64,000 bases of DNA from Parietichytrium sp. I65-24A. Taxonomy: Eukaryota > Sar > Bigyra > Thraustochytrida > Thraustochytriidae. The notes below the pieces were generated by a model. That model saw only the letters and a list, made by a program, of their open reading frames with translations. It did no database searches and was not told the DNA's origin. The position numbers were made by a program, and so were the translations under genes. The stretch lies in the NCBI GenBank assembly GCA_012862575.1, contig BLSF01000016.1, positions 1-64,000 of the forward strand, given 5' to 3'. Shown here in pieces: positions 7,911 through 20,055 of the stretch; positions within the stretch are counted from its first letter, which is position 1, and each line of letters starts with the position of its first letter.

Positions 7911-10900
7911 TTTACGTTGTGCGGTTGTGCACGTGAACACAGCAAGTTTGGAATCTGAGTGTGGAAATGGAAACAAACTGCAACCGTGAGACGTTTTCCC
8001 GGATTCCGAAAAGTGTTCCAATCAAGCGTCAAGCTCCGACGGGTGCAAGAGAGTGTCTGCGCCTCTTTGGAAATCCCTGTCGTGTTGACTCGCAAACCTT
8101 CTCAAGTTCAGAGCACCGCCCGAGCGCGATCCATGAATTTGCGGTCGGAGCAACGTCTTCTGTTCTCGGCAAGCAATTCCTGTTCAAAAAGCAGCTTGCT
8201 ATATTTCTCTGTCGGCACCCACACTGCCAGTACGATTCAAATTGTAATTTGGGGCTTGCGGTGATGCCTCCAAACGCACCGAGCGTATACTTGCACTGTT
8301 GAGTTGCGAGTTCAACAGCCCAGGCCTCTTTCGCTACCTTGGTTACCTTGGCTCTTGCCGCTTCGCTTATGAGTTACCAAGTCTCAACTTTGTTTGGCGC
8401 TTGAAGCACTCTCGCTACAACCTTTGCCGAACTGTCGACGACCAAGCCCTTTCTAAATTTTAATCTCTAATCTCTAATCTCTTGATCTCTCTTTGTGGTA
8501 TAAGTTATCGATGCGGAAATGAATGCGCGCAGCAGCTTTGCAAACGGTGACTGCTGTGATCAGATGTGATCAGGTTAGGTTGCTCGCCTCATTGCTGAAT
8601 ATATTGAAATCCTGAATTCTGAAATTCTGAACTTGTGCTTCTAAGGTTCCCAAATTTGCTTTTACTTTTACTTTCACAACATTATCTATTTTTTTGTGAA
8701 AGACTGGAATAAAGCAAAGAAAGAAACATGCACAAACAAGCAAAGGAAGAAATATAAAGAAATACAAAGGAAAGGAAAGAACGTGACAGAATATGACATG
8801 ACTTGAGCTCCTCCTCATCCTTTTTCCATCTTTCTCTTTTTTTTCCAATTTGAATTTGTCTTTTCAATTCTTATTGCCGTTATTGTAATTGTAAAAACCT
8901 AGCCACTCTTAAGGAGACACGCACTTACTCATCGCGAATAATTAGAAGGATGAGAACTTTGACGAGTCAGGAGTATGTAGTACTACTGTAAACATTAATA
9001 CTATTGTTACTCGCATTTATGCCGGATCACACTTCGTACTCCACCGGTGTCGAATACGGATGCATCTAAGGGACTAATAAGTGACCCTCCTCTTGCCTCT
9101 TCCCGCGCTCAGACAGCTCAGACCTCCGTACAAAGGCTAGCGTTTGACGAATAAAATGTTGTTATTTATTTATTAAGTCTTTTGTTTTACTTCGTGCAAA
9201 AATAGTGCAGTCAGTCAACTCAATCAATCACTCAACCTTAGACCGTAGACAAGGCAGTAGAGAGACAAAATCTCAGTTTCACTCTGACAGTTTTGCTTTC
9301 TCCTCACAACATCTTTCGACCGAGTAGGAGTTCCTAGCCAATCGTCTAGCCAGCATTGGTTGCCCCTGTCGCTGAGAAGCTTATTGATGTGCGTGGCCAA
9401 TTGCTAGCGAGGTGAAATGTCGCTCGGGAGGTTCCAGCAGAGGGAATCGGCAAATAGGGTCTTATTGGGTATATAGAAGTAAGAGTAGAATGTGTTTAAG
9501 TGTGAAGGAGTGCTGTGGAACCAAAAAAGAAGTTTTACTTTCAATTTTCTCAAAGATTTCAACGTCAGCGAGTCAATGTGAGTCAGTGAATACACGCAAA
9601 AAATATAATCCTTTTGATTGAAATACTTGCTGGTTCTCAAATGAGAAAGGTACTGGTACTCGATTATCAGAATCTGTAGTGCAATGTGTTTTCACTGTCA
9701 ATAAAGAATTAGTGATCAAGCAGTCATCTGCTTATCAATTCTTCACAGCGACCTATTCCATCTCAAGCGAGGAGCATCGACCAATAAGTAAGTTGTTTAT
9801 ACAGTCCACGTTGTAAGTTGCGCTCTGTTCTGAACAAGGCGCTGAAAAGAGAAGCTTAGTCCGCTCTTCTGTCTTTTCTCCGACTGCGAAGTAGAACGCG
9901 CTCGATCAAACTTACACCATACTTCAACTCCTATAATCTCTATAATTTTAACGAAGTGAGAAAGGGCGAGCCTGAGAAAGAAGAAGGAATCGCTGTCTTC
10001 GAATCATTTGTGAGGGCGTGTATGTCACTCTTCGCTGCGGGTGTGGCGAGTCTATGCAAAGTTTTCGGGACTGTATGTGGTCTCAAAATGACAAGAGAGA
10101 AAACGCTTGGCTTGTGAGTTGAATAGTTAAGCTTGGAGTCCATCGTCGCCCTTCACTCATGCAATGAGAAATTGAAAGCGATTATTTTGGTTTCCAAATA
10201 TGTTTCCAAAACTGGACCTGCCTAGTAGAGAGTACTGACAGTAGTTGCATCATGTCCCAAGTTCAGAGGATGTACGTAAAGTACAAACTTGGTTATCTCA
10301 GTAGTCGGACTCGGACTTTCAAAGAAATGACTTTGGTCGCAGTCCCGATTTTTACAGGGATTAAATCCAAAACAAAGTATAATATGAGCTAAAACATTGT
10401 TCTGAAATAAAACAGGTGTATAAAATAGCGCACCTCCTCGAGTCAAAAAGTTTCCTCGCTACTGAGTACACGGGTTACAGTTAAATAAACTAAATTGATT
10501 GATTGATTGATTGATTGATTGATGATGGATAAATCGATTGGGTTGATGTGCGGGTTATCTCCAAGATCGACCCTCTTACCTTTTCCTCGGGTAATTGAAA
10601 TGAGAGGATTCACAGTCCTTAAGCGAATTCTATATCCCATTGCCTAGCATTACCCGTTCCAGGATTTCTCATGAGAAGAAGATTATAGTCCCCCACTCTC
10701 CTCTGCATACTACGAGCTACCTACTTGAATCGTTAGAATCTCTCGTGACTTTAGCGCCAGGGAAGAGCAGGTGCGTGTAAGAGTTGTTAGCTGGACGCGT
10801 AAGGGAACTGTGGAGGCAAAAGCGAGGCTGGACATTCAGCACAACTTGTCGCTATAAAAAATTGAAAATTGTTATACATTTTATTCATTCATTCACAGTC

Positions 10901-11722
10901 AATTGATGTTTTCACGCATCACATCATGAAAATTCTGAATCTGAATGCTTCATTCAGGATTCACATTGTCAGTACAGACTACTAAAATTAAATATCAATT
11001 CGTAAAGTCAGAATCCAAAAGTCAAGGTCACTGAAATCTAGCTAACTATCCTCGTCATCACTTCGTTTCTGTTCATTCTTGAACATTGAACAATGAAGGA
11101 GTGAGCGAGCCACGAAAACGATCACAGGCGCTGCAAATCTTCTGTCAAGAACCCAACTTTTCGCCAACTTGCCTGTTCTGATTCTGAATTTTCTGAATTT
11201 CTGAATTCTCTGAATTCTGAATACCAAGTTTCTGGTTCTGGTCCCCATCAGACAAAATTCTTCATTGAACAAAGTAAATGGAGAAAACAAGTTGTCAGAT
11301 TCGTGGACTTCGCGAAAACAACAGAATCAGCTTGCCGACTCCAGAGCGAGAATGTCGGAGTTGCACCAACGTTCGCAGTCTCTCCCAAAATGACCGATTG
11401 GGGCCCCTCGCTGCAGATTCGACCCTCCGCCCGTTCGTGTGAATTGGCGAAACGGGCGCTGGTGCCAGTACGACGTGCGCAGCCAATGCTCTGCGAGAAG
11501 CGAAGGCGTGAAGTAAAGTCTATGCGGCGGTTTTCAGCGGAAATAAGTTGCCGCTGCATGTAGATAGCAGTACACTCAGAGTCGCCGTAAATGGAGTAAA
11601 TGGGGTTGTCTAATAGGAATCCAGCAGGGGAAGAGGATTCCATCTATTCCATCCTGACGTTGCCAAGTTGTAAGCGAAGGCGGTGCGGAGAATGGTCCTT
11701 AGAATTTAAATTGTGGTCTACT
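7911..11722. other. Gene-poor spacer, 3.8 kb
   Basis: No supported gene. The stretch is AT-richer than the coding parts. It holds a (TTGA)n array at 10495-10523 and degenerate TTCTGAA/GAATTC repeats at 8612-8640 and 11170-11225. TTCACWGTCA motifs occur at 9691-9701 and 10891-10905. The longest frame here, 131 codons at 11248-11643 (-), has no recognisable domain. An unrecognised RNA gene is possible. Confidence 0.6.
10495..10523. repeat. (TTGA)n microsatellite
   Basis: About seven perfect TTGA units in gene-free DNA. Confidence 0.9.
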
Positions 11723-13765
11723 TTACTTGCTCGCGAGATAGCGCTTGAGCATGGCCGTGGTGCTTGGGTTGAAGCCAGACACCTCGTCGTCGCTCTTGCG
11801 GGAGGCCTCGAGCTGGGTGCGCACTTGCTTGGCCAAAACTTTGCCAAGCTCCACGCCCCACTGGTCGAAGCTGTTTATGTTCCATACAAAGCCCTGAACT
11901 GCAGATCTGTGTTCATAGAGAGACAAGAGCTGGCCCACCCGCTTGGCATCAAAGCAAGGAAAGAGAATGCTGGTGGATGGACGGTTCCCTGGGAATTCCT
12001 TGTGTGGCCAGAGCTCCTCCGGAACACCTTCGGCCTTGAGGTCATCCTTGGTTTTGCCCACAGCCAAGGCGTCTGGTTGCGCGAAGAAGTTACTCATCAG
12101 CTCGTCATGGTTCGAGACAGACTCGCCGTCCTTCGTGTAGTCGAGCGGTTGCTGAGATTTGACAGAACCCTGCAAGGATGGATGAATTGAATGCGGTTAG
12201 AGACGTTCTCTCGAGTACACTCCAAGTGCGGAAGTACGCTACCTTTCATTTCAACTTACGATAAAATCGCATGGCATCACACGGCCCTGGTGGATGAGCT
12301 GATAAAATGAGTGCTGTCCGTTCGTTCCTGGTTCCCCAAAGTTGATCTCACCGGCATCGAACGGAAGCTCCTTTCCTTCCATGGTTACACGCTTTCCATT
12401 ACTCTCCATGTCGACCTGCTGAATGTGAGCAGGGAAGCGGAGAAGCGCCTGCGAGTATGGCAGGAGCGCGCGAGTAGAGTACCCCAAAAAGGAGGAGTTC
12501 CACACCCCGATAAGGCCGAGGATCACTGGCAGATTATTTTTGAGCGGCGCGCTGATGAAATGCTCGTCCATTTCCCAGGCTCCGGCCAAGAATTGCTCCA
12601 TGATCTCCGGCCCGTATTGCAATGCCAGAGGGACAAGGCCCACAGCCGAGCAGACAGAGTATCTTCCGCCAACCCAGTCCCAGAATCCAAAGACGCTTTC
12701 CGCCTTCATGCCGAACTCGGTCGCTGCAGGAACGTTGGAGGTCACAGCAATCATGTGCTTGGCAATCATCTCTGTGGTGGACGCCCCAAGCTTCTCGGCG
12801 GCCTCAGAAAGCCACCGCTTCAAGCAACGAGCATTGAGCATAGTCTCAGCCGTGGTGAAGGTCTTGGACACGACTACAACGAGAGTAGTCTCAGGATCCA
12901 GGCCGTCAGTCGCGCGTGCTACATCCACCGGATCTACGTTTGCGAGGAAGCGGAGCTTCCTGTTTCCGGCGGCGGACTTTGCGGCGGCGTCAGTCTTGAG
13001 CGCCTCGAAAACAAATTCCGGTCCGAGGTAGCTGCCTGACCAAGGGATGAGTCGATGGTTGCGCAAAACGTATAACAACACAGATGTCAGTCGCTCGCCT
13101 CTTTTTGCACCGAGCTGCCTCAACACCTATTCGCAATAAACTATCCAAACTAACCTCCGATCCCGATCGAGACAACGTTCTCAATCTTCTTCCCGGTCGC
13201 GCCAAGGTGCTCTCCGTTCCTCACCTTGTCCGCAAAGTTGTAGATCTTCTCCTTCACCTCGTGCACTTCGGCGACCACCTCCGTGTCGCTCACCATAATC
13301 TTCTCGCCTTTTGGGGCACGCAGAGCGATATGCATCACCGCGCGACCCTCGGTCTTGTTGATAAATTTGCCTGTGAACATGGCCGACATCTTGGTCGGCA
13401 GATTCACGTAATCTGCAAGGCTGAACAGCTTGCTGCGAATCTCCGGCGTCATCTTTTGCCTCGAGTAATCCAAAAAGATCTGCGCACGTCAAGTCCGGTC
13501 ACACAGAGCACATTTTAAACGCGCAAGCCCAATCAAACACAGCCGTCAGCCCACACCCGCGCGTCCTCGTAGCAAATTTCAACACCCGACCAAACTACCC
13601 ACTCACCCCGTCAAACTCGACTTGCATCTCCTTCACGCGAGCCTCATCCTCCAGGAGCTCCCTCAAGTGCGGCCCGTCCTCGACCTTTGCCGCCAACTCC
13701 TCCAGCTCCTTCCACACGTGCTGCTCCCAGCACTCGCCCCTGCCTGGCTTGCCTCTGGACATCAT
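11723..13765 (-). CDS. GPI: Glucose-6-phosphate isomerase
   Basis: Interconverts glucose 6-phosphate and fructose 6-phosphate in glycolysis and gluconeogenesis. Four exons: 13765-13607, 13479-13155, 13035-12260 and 12169-11723. The introns of 127, 119 and 90 bp start with GTGAGT, GTTAGT and GTAAGT. The spliced CDS is 1707 nt, 568 residues, the normal eukaryotic length. Seen: SIGIGGSYLGP (phosphate-binding region, split by intron 2), [42 protein letters not shown] (PGI signature) and [13 protein letters not shown]. The start is the first of two adjacent ATGs at 13765 and 13762. There is no clear transit peptide, so a cytosolic location is likely. A (CTCTGCA)n array lies about 75 bp upstream. 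Confidence 0.96.
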
Positions 13766-13837
13766 CTTTCCCTTTGATTCGATTCCGTCTGCGCCCCTAT
13801 TCACGTGTCTTCCCGCTATCTCTCCGTTTGCTTTCGC

Positions 13838-13916
13838 GCTCTGCACTCTGCACTCTGCACTCTGCACTCTGCACTCTGCACTCTGCACTCTGCACTCTGC
13901 AATCTGCAATCTGTTC
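13838..13916. repeat. (CTCTGCA)n heptamer array in the GPI 5' flank
   Basis: About nine units of CTCTGCA, decaying to AATCTGC-type units at the right end. It begins about 73 bp upstream of the GPI start, so it falls in the leader or core promoter. Confidence 0.9.
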
Positions 13917-15665
13917 TATGCAATCTGTCTTGTCTGTCTCTCTGCCCACTGAGCATCACTGACCTGCTTGCTCTGCTTGCTCTAACATTGTTTGTCATTA
14001 CTCGTCCAAGAAAGATACTAAGTTATAGAAGTTAGATTCACAACAATGACTCTAAAGAATAAGTTATGAATGGGGATGAATTCGGAGTAGTTGTTCAATC
14101 AATTTTTGGAGTAGTTGTTCAGGTGCTACTAAATTAAGTACCAGGTAGAACCTGTTTTTTTAGACCCTCTTCTTCCATGGAGTATTGGAATTACCTATTG
14201 GCCTGTGCTGTTCCGTTCATCTATTATAAACTAGTGTCTATTAAGGTGGTACTGGGATGTTACGATTTCTGTACTTCTTGTGAGTAAATTCACTGCCAAG
14301 TTACTATCTCTAGTAGTATAGATTAAGGATTAGAGTAGTTAAAGACGCTGGTGCTGGTGATGGTAATGGCGCACCCTCTTAGAGGTGCGGATATTATCCA
14401 GAGTGTGCTATGCGAAATGGTTATGGATAAAGGTAAGAGATTGGTGTTGGAGCGAAGGAGGCGCCTGCGTAGGGACAAGAGCGTGAGACGTCGCGAAGCT
14501 TTGATTGTTGTCGCGTTGCCGAATTGAAATAATCGACAGTGAACGTCAAAATTATTTCAATCGAAGCTCGCCAAGCTCGCCAGCTTATTGGATTGATTAT
14601 TCTGAATTCCGAGTTTTGAACTTTTTGAACATCGAGCTTTAAAGTCTTCGAAGCTCGAATGGAAACCGGAGGGATCTCGTTTCGCTGCGATGGTCAGCCT
14701 GGAAACAAAAGTCATGAAGCTCTTCTATCCACTCCATCCGTCCTTGTGTGTTCGGGCGTTTACAAATTCTAGAATTTAGAATTTAGAAGTTTTGTTGGAT
14801 AAGAAAAGGTCTTGAGGGAAGAGGGATTCCAGCGGCTGGGTCTTCGAAGTCTAGTTCCGAAAGAGAGTCGCCGAGGTTCCGATTTCGGAACAATCTATCG
14901 GCCTTGCCGTTGATTCCGCCGCCGACGCTACGTTGCATTTTGAATTCTGAAATTAAACGTTGATTGACCTGCGAACAGTCCATCGCTTGTGTGAAAATGC
15001 GAAACGAAATATTTCTCACAATCACGCATTCAAAAACTCGACAATCACAACAAGCACACTCCAAAAATGGACCCGTGTCACGCACGTCACATACACATTA
15101 CATTCTTGAAAGCTCGCAATCGCTCTCCTGCTCCACCCATCCACCTCCCCGAAAATCACCTGCAACATGCCGGTGACACGCTGGCTCAACCCCCACAAAT
15201 ACTCCCTTCCTTATCACTAATCGTGTAGCATCACTCAAGCCTGGCGTAAGTCGGAGCATTGGTTGGCTCCTGAGTAGTTTGCACAGAAGACCACACAGAA
15301 GGAAAGAAAGAAAGAAAGAAAGAAAGAAAGTGTCCTCGCGTACATGCCGCGTACCTTAAAGAAGCATCGTTAGGAATTATACAGTCAGTGGCTTGTGTGG
15401 TTAGGGTCAGAGTGAGTGTGGAGATATATATTACGCTCTGGAGGAGACGGAGAGTTGGGCTGGGTCCTCGCAAGCGTTGATACATATATTGGAAGTATAA
15501 TATACACATTGTATGTTATACATTGCGCGGAGGTTGCGCGTATATAGGAGCTCGCAATTGCGTTGGGGTGGATAGCTTTGATAGCTGAAGAGTTTGGGAC
15601 ACTGGAAATTGTGTGTTTGTCCACGCTGGTTCATATTGCTCGGTGTTCGTAAGAGCGGCGCGGAA
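13917..15665. other. Divergent spacer between GPI and UTP7
   Basis: No supported gene. It has an (AAAG)n tract at 15301-15330, GAATTTAGA-type short repeats near 14770 and a GACAGTGAA motif at 14535-14543. It is presumed to contain the promoters of both genes. Confidence 0.6.
15301..15330. repeat. (AAAG)n microsatellite
   Basis: About seven AAAG units, 336 bp upstream of the UTP7 start. Confidence 0.9.
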
Positions 15666-17390
15666 ATGGCGACCATGATTGCCGTGACAAAGCGGCAAAA
15701 GAAGCCCGGAAACTCCGGCAATGATTATGCCGCCCGACGCGAAGAGCGGGAAGGCTTGAAACAGCGGAAACGTGAGCGTGAGGAAGGGTTGTCTATCGCC
15801 AAATACCGTCGCGGCGAGGAGGTCCGCAAGGTGGTCATGGAGACAGGTGACAGCGGGGATGCTGCAGAAGGCGTAGTGGCGGAGATGCCCACTGCCGTGC
15901 GCAATGCAAAGAACAAGCGCTTGAAAGCCAACCTGAAGAAGGAACAGGAGTTTCGAAAAGAGGCAGCCAAACAAGCAGCTCGGGCGGAGATCTTGCTCAC
16001 TGAACAAGAAGGTTATTTGGAAGCCGAGGACGAGATGGACAAGACGTATCGAGTTTCGCAGGAGCAGATGAAGGAGATGGTCGACATGAATACAAGGGCA
16101 AAGATGCTGGACCTCAAGCTGGCCGACCATGCCCCGTACAGGATAAGTTGGACGAAGAATGGTAGGTTTTTGGCCATTGGCGGCCGCAAAGGACATGTTT
16201 CTGTCTTGGACGCACTGCGCATGAGACCGCGTGGCGAGGTGTTCTTGAACGAGACTGTTCGCGACATCACGTTCTTGCACAACGAATCGCTGCACGCTGT
16301 CGCACAGAAAAAGTATATCTACATTTACGACGATAAAGGCGCTGAGGTGCACCGTCTTCGCTCACATATCCAGCCCGAACGCCTCGAATTCTTGCCTTAT
16401 CACTTCCTCCTTGCGAGCGTGGGGCGCGGAGGATGGCTCAAGTATCAGGACACCTCCACAGGCGCTCTGGTGTCCGAACAACGCACAAAGCTCGGCGCAT
16501 GCGACGTCATGACGCAAAATCCGACCAATGCTATCATTCATCTCGGGCACGGAAATGGTACAGTGACCCTGTGGAGCCCAACGGTGTCCAAGCCACTTGT
16601 TAAGGTTTTCTGCCACAATGCTGCTCTCTCGGCAATCTGCATCAACAAAAGTGGACACGAGATGTGCACTGCTGGAAGAGACGGGAAGATCTCCATCTGG
16701 GATCTCCGCATGTACAAACACATGCACTCGTATCGGACACCCCGACCTGTCCAGTCCATGGACGTTTCCCAGACGGGCCTCTTGGCGGCCGCCTGTGGAT
16801 ACCAAACCCTTATTTGGAAAGACGGTGTTCGCACAAAGCAGGAGCTTCCGTACCTCAGGCACGCTCTGCCAGGCCAAGAGTTCATGCACGTCAAATTCCG
16901 ACCCTATGAAGATGTTCTCGGTCTTGGACACACTGGTGGTTTGCAGACTATCGTCGTTCCTGGAGCCGGCCTCGCAAACTTTGATGCATTCGAGGCAAAT
17001 CCATTTGAAACGAACAAGCAGCGCAAGGAGACTGAGGTCCATGCTCTTCTTGAGAAGCTTCAGCCGGAGATGATTGTGTTGGACCCATCTGTTATCGGAA
17101 CCGTGAACCGCACATCTGCAGAAGTCTTGAAGAAGGAGGCCGAGGAAGAGAAGAAGAAGCTGGAGAAAGAGGGCAAGGTCAAAAAGAAGAAGGTCAAAAT
17201 TGGGAAGAAGATTAAGAGTAAGCACAAGAACATTGTCACTGAGGAGCGTGATGAGCTTCGTAGAAAGCTCGCTCGTGACGAGGAGGAGCGGAAAGCGAAG
17301 CTGGCTGCCCGCGAGGAGGCTGAGGGCGAGAAGCCTGCCGTGTACTCGAGATTCGCCAAATCAAAGGGCGCAAATCGCGCGGACTTGTAA
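15666..17390 (+). CDS. UTP7: U3 snoRNP / SSU processome protein UTP7 (WDR46, BING4 family)
   Basis: Nucleolar WD-repeat protein of the small-subunit processome, needed for 18S rRNA maturation. 574 residues from the ATG at 15666, in good context (GGAAATGG); the upstream frame starts only at TTG. Order: a basic, charged coil (1 to 140) typical of the family, a WD40 propeller (about 150 to 400) with blades such as GRDGKISIWDLRMYKHMHSY and NGTVTLWSP, and a BING4CT domain (about 395 to 475: LPGQEFMHVKFRPYEDVLGLGH, then GLANFDAFEANPFE). A Lys/Glu-rich nucleolar-type tail ends the protein. It is intronless and convergent with the Mpv17-like gene. Confidence 0.95.
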   Translation: MATMIAVTKRQKKPGNSGNDYAARREEREGLKQRKREREEGLSIAKYRRGEEVRKVVMETGDSGDAAEGVVAEMPTAVRNAKNKRLKANLKKEQEFRKEAAKQAARAEILLTEQEGYLEAEDEMDKTYRVSQEQMKEMVDMNTRAKMLDLKLADHAPYRISWTKNGRFLAIGGRKGHVSVLDALRMRPRGEVFLNETVRDITFLHNESLHAVAQKKYIYIYDDKGAEVHRLRSHIQPERLEFLPYHFLLASVGRGGWLKYQDTSTGALVSEQRTKLGACDVMTQNPTNAIIHLGHGNGTVTLWSPTVSKPLVKVFCHNAALSAICINKSGHEMCTAGRDGKISIWDLRMYKHMHSYRTPRPVQSMDVSQTGLLAAACGYQTLIWKDGVRTKQELPYLRHALPGQEFMHVKFRPYEDVLGLGHTGGLQTIVVPGAGLANFDAFEANPFETNKQRKETEVHALLEKLQPEMIVLDPSVIGTVNRTSAEVLKKEAEEEKKKLEKEGKVKKKKVKIGKKIKSKHKNIVTEERDELRRKLARDEEERKAKLAAREEAEGEKPAVYSRFAKSKGANRADL

Positions 17391-17711
17391 ACAGAGTAGG
17401 AAATGGTATTGGCCGTTCCGCAGGACTCTTGAACTCTCTCCTGCGATCTCGGGTAACCCGTATTGTCGAAGAAAAATTGAAGCTTGTGTTTCTTTAATTC
17501 ATACAAACAGAATTCTCAAAAATATTGCAGCAAGAGTCCAAGATGACTGCACTCTGGCCGGCAATTTTCAAAATCAAAAAATACACGGGCCGGCTCTACT
17601 AGCATCAAATTGGTAATAAATGAATGAAAGCACACACACAAGTTTCACGGACAAGCAACTAAGCACACCATATTGGACAAATACAGGCATATCCCCACCC
17701 TCCGTGAAAAT
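17391..17711. terminator. Convergent 3' spacer with AATAAA
   Basis: The 321-bp gap between the UTP7 stop and the Mpv17-like stop contains AATAAA at 17615-17620 on the + strand, a candidate signal for UTP7. Overlapping 3' UTRs are likely. Confidence 0.4.
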
Positions 17712-18623
17712 CTACGCTTTTTCTTCCAGTACTGCACGAACGCCAAGATCAGCTGCAACCACGGCAGCTGCATTCGGGAGCGTGGGCGTGGACGATGGGA
17801 GGGAATCGAGGTTGACGCTTTTGTTTGCCATCATACTCAGATAGATGTTCCAAACAACCCCAATCAAGCTATTGGTAATGGCGCGGTACTGCACAGGCAC
17901 AAACCGAAAAACTACCACATTGAACATCGGCCAGTACAGAGCCCCTGCTGCAAACGTCGGCACGAGGTCCGCCTCAATCTTGCGAGCGACGTCATCCCAC
18001 GACTTGGAGGCCTTGCCGCTCTGATCTTTGGACATGAGTGTCACCGCCGAAAACATAACAGGCAGCGACACAAAAAACGCAAACGTGCTGCTCGCCAGAG
18101 TCTTCTGACCGATGCGTTTCCAAGTCGAGCCCGGAAGCTTGTGCTCCAGGATCATGTTCCACGTGTAGCTCACTGGCCCGGACACGAACGTGCCCACCGT
18201 CATCATCACCTTGGTGCGCTCCAAATTGCCCACTGCTCCCGTCGAAATCACTTGACAGCATGCGTCTCCGAGCCCCATACTGATCCCAATCACCACCACG
18301 GACCGAAGAAATTGCTGCAAATGCTTCGCCGCTGTCCACGTTTCAGCAGAGTCTGCGACATTCACTTTGGCAGCTTTCGAGCTCTCATTCGCGATACTTT
18401 GCGACAACCTTTCGGGCACATTGGGAGTCCTCAATTTCTGCGAAGTCGAGCATGAAGATGACGACGATGACGACACCGGTCTCCCGCTCTGCTTGACCAC
18501 GGCCTGCCTTGCGAGGACCTTTTTACATCCGCTCAATCCCCACACCTGTGGGGTAAATTTGCACGCCAGTGGTTTGAGCCTGCCGAGTTTTGCACCGACA
18601 CCCACAAGTGCCACAGCCTGCAT
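17712..18623 (-). CDS. Mpv17/PMP22 family membrane protein
   Basis: 303 residues from the ATG at 18623. Members are four-span membrane proteins of the inner mitochondrial or peroxisomal membrane, some forming channels. The N-terminus (MQAVALVGVGAKLGRLKPLACKF) is Arg/Lys-rich without acids, followed by a Ser-rich linker, which suggests an organelle presequence. The family core starts near residue 120: GISMGLGDACCQVI, then GPVSYTWNMILEHKLPG, and the signature WPMFNVVVFRFVPVQYRAITNS followed by GVVWNIYLSMMANK. Length and helix spacing fit the family; the exact compartment is inferred. Confidence 0.9.
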   Translation of the reverse strand: MQAVALVGVGAKLGRLKPLACKFTPQVWGLSGCKKVLARQAVVKQSGRPVSSSSSSSCSTSQKLRTPNVPERLSQSIANESSKAAKVNVADSAETWTAAKHLQQFLRSVVVIGISMGLGDACCQVISTGAVGNLERTKVMMTVGTFVSGPVSYTWNMILEHKLPGSTWKRIGQKTLASSTFAFFVSLPVMFSAVTLMSKDQSGKASKSWDDVARKIEADLVPTFAAGALYWPMFNVVVFRFVPVQYRAITNSLIGVVWNIYLSMMANKSVNLDSLPSSTPTLPNAAAVVAADLGVRAVLEEKA

Positions 18624-20055
18624 GTTTTTACCTTTTCCTTTTCCCTTTTTCCTTTTCCCACTCTCAGATATTCCACAACTTCTGTTCTCTGTTCTCTGTC
18701 CCCACAGTAAAGTATGTACGCCCACAGTAAGTGTGTACGCCCACAGTACACAGTATGTTTGTTCTTCAATTCGCCGATATCGTGCGTCTGTCGATCTGTA
18801 AGTAATAAGAATAAATCCACAGCCAACCCCACAGCTATCCGCTCTGCCTCTAGGCTATTAGAGAGCTAGTAGATAGATAGATAGTTGGGTAGCTTAACGA
18901 GTAGAACGCCCTAATCCTGCCTCTTTCCGTCCTCGGCTGAGTTCCTTCCTGTGGGGGACTGTGGGAGACACTGGTTCTTGTGAGTGAGTGCCAACAGCGC
19001 ACAATCGAAAAAGGGAAACAGGGTATACATCTCCGATGATAGGGCCTACTAACGCCTTGCTATTGAACGATGCTCATGTTAGATCGTTTTAGTGATATTG
19101 GTAGCCGGCTGAGTTGCGTCATGCCCAGTGCAAGCAATTACAATTTATGGTTGAATACTCGTAATTGGTGTGCATATACTCTAAACAATAGAACATCCCG
19201 ATCTGGTAGCAGTCAACATAGGGTTCATTATAACATTTTGAGCACTCTATGGACGGAAATAGATGGGCCTAGTATCACATCTATTTCCGTTGCCGTTACG
19301 TCACGATTGACCCCTTTGTGACGAGTCTCAACCATCTATCTCACCTTAATGCTGTCACACCTCCGTCCACGTGACGCTTGGAGGTGCAGGGTGTCTTCGT
19401 ATGCACATGCGCCTCCTATACCAGCTGTCTAGCATAAACGATAAGGGTGTACATTCATGTACAGTGAACTTTGGAAGGAGTCAGTGACATACGTCGCGTA
19501 CACCCGACCCGTTTCAACGTTGTAGCAATTTCTTGTATAGTTATTAAGTGGCATACGCATTGGGAAGAGTGGCTCTTGAGGCGTTGGCTGGTGTTCAAGT
19601 GTGGACTTGAAGGATTTGGACAGTGGTGGGAAGTTGAAGAAACAGTGTTTTTGGTTGAGCACAACTTTTCATATCTCCCCCGTTGCCAGTTTGAAACAGT
19701 GCGCCGAATTCGCGTTTGCCATTGCATTTGGCTACTGCAATTGCGTTCCGGAGTGTCCTGGGATTCTCAGTCGGACTCGGATTTGGTCACGAAGTTGCAG
19801 TGACTTTCCTGGCTCTCGGGATTTTTGTTCTGCTTTGCTTTGCTTTGCTTGGGATGAGGTTTTGAGGGTCACAAGAGCAGCGGCAGATTGCGGGGAAGTT
19901 TGAGTCATTATTATTATTATTATTATTGTCGTTGCTGTTGTTGTTGTTGCTGCTGTGTCAACTTGTTCCCATCATTTCACGTGGCAACGCGGGCTTTGAC
20001 AACTGTGTTATCTAGAACAGTCTGAAGCTGGGCTCTGGACATCGATTCCGCGGCG
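18624..20055. other. Divergent spacer with trinucleotide arrays
   Basis: No gene supported. It holds (ATT)n then GTT/GCT-rich triplets at about 19907-19955, within 150 bp of the bZIP start, and AGAT repeats near 18870. Confidence 0.6.

Noticed and set aside
11248-11643. 131-codon minus frame in the large spacer
   Set aside because: No recognisable domain, no supporting neighbour, composition like surrounding non-coding DNA.
15516-16352. 278-codon minus frame over UTP7
   Set aside because: Shadow of the conserved WD-repeat coding strand.
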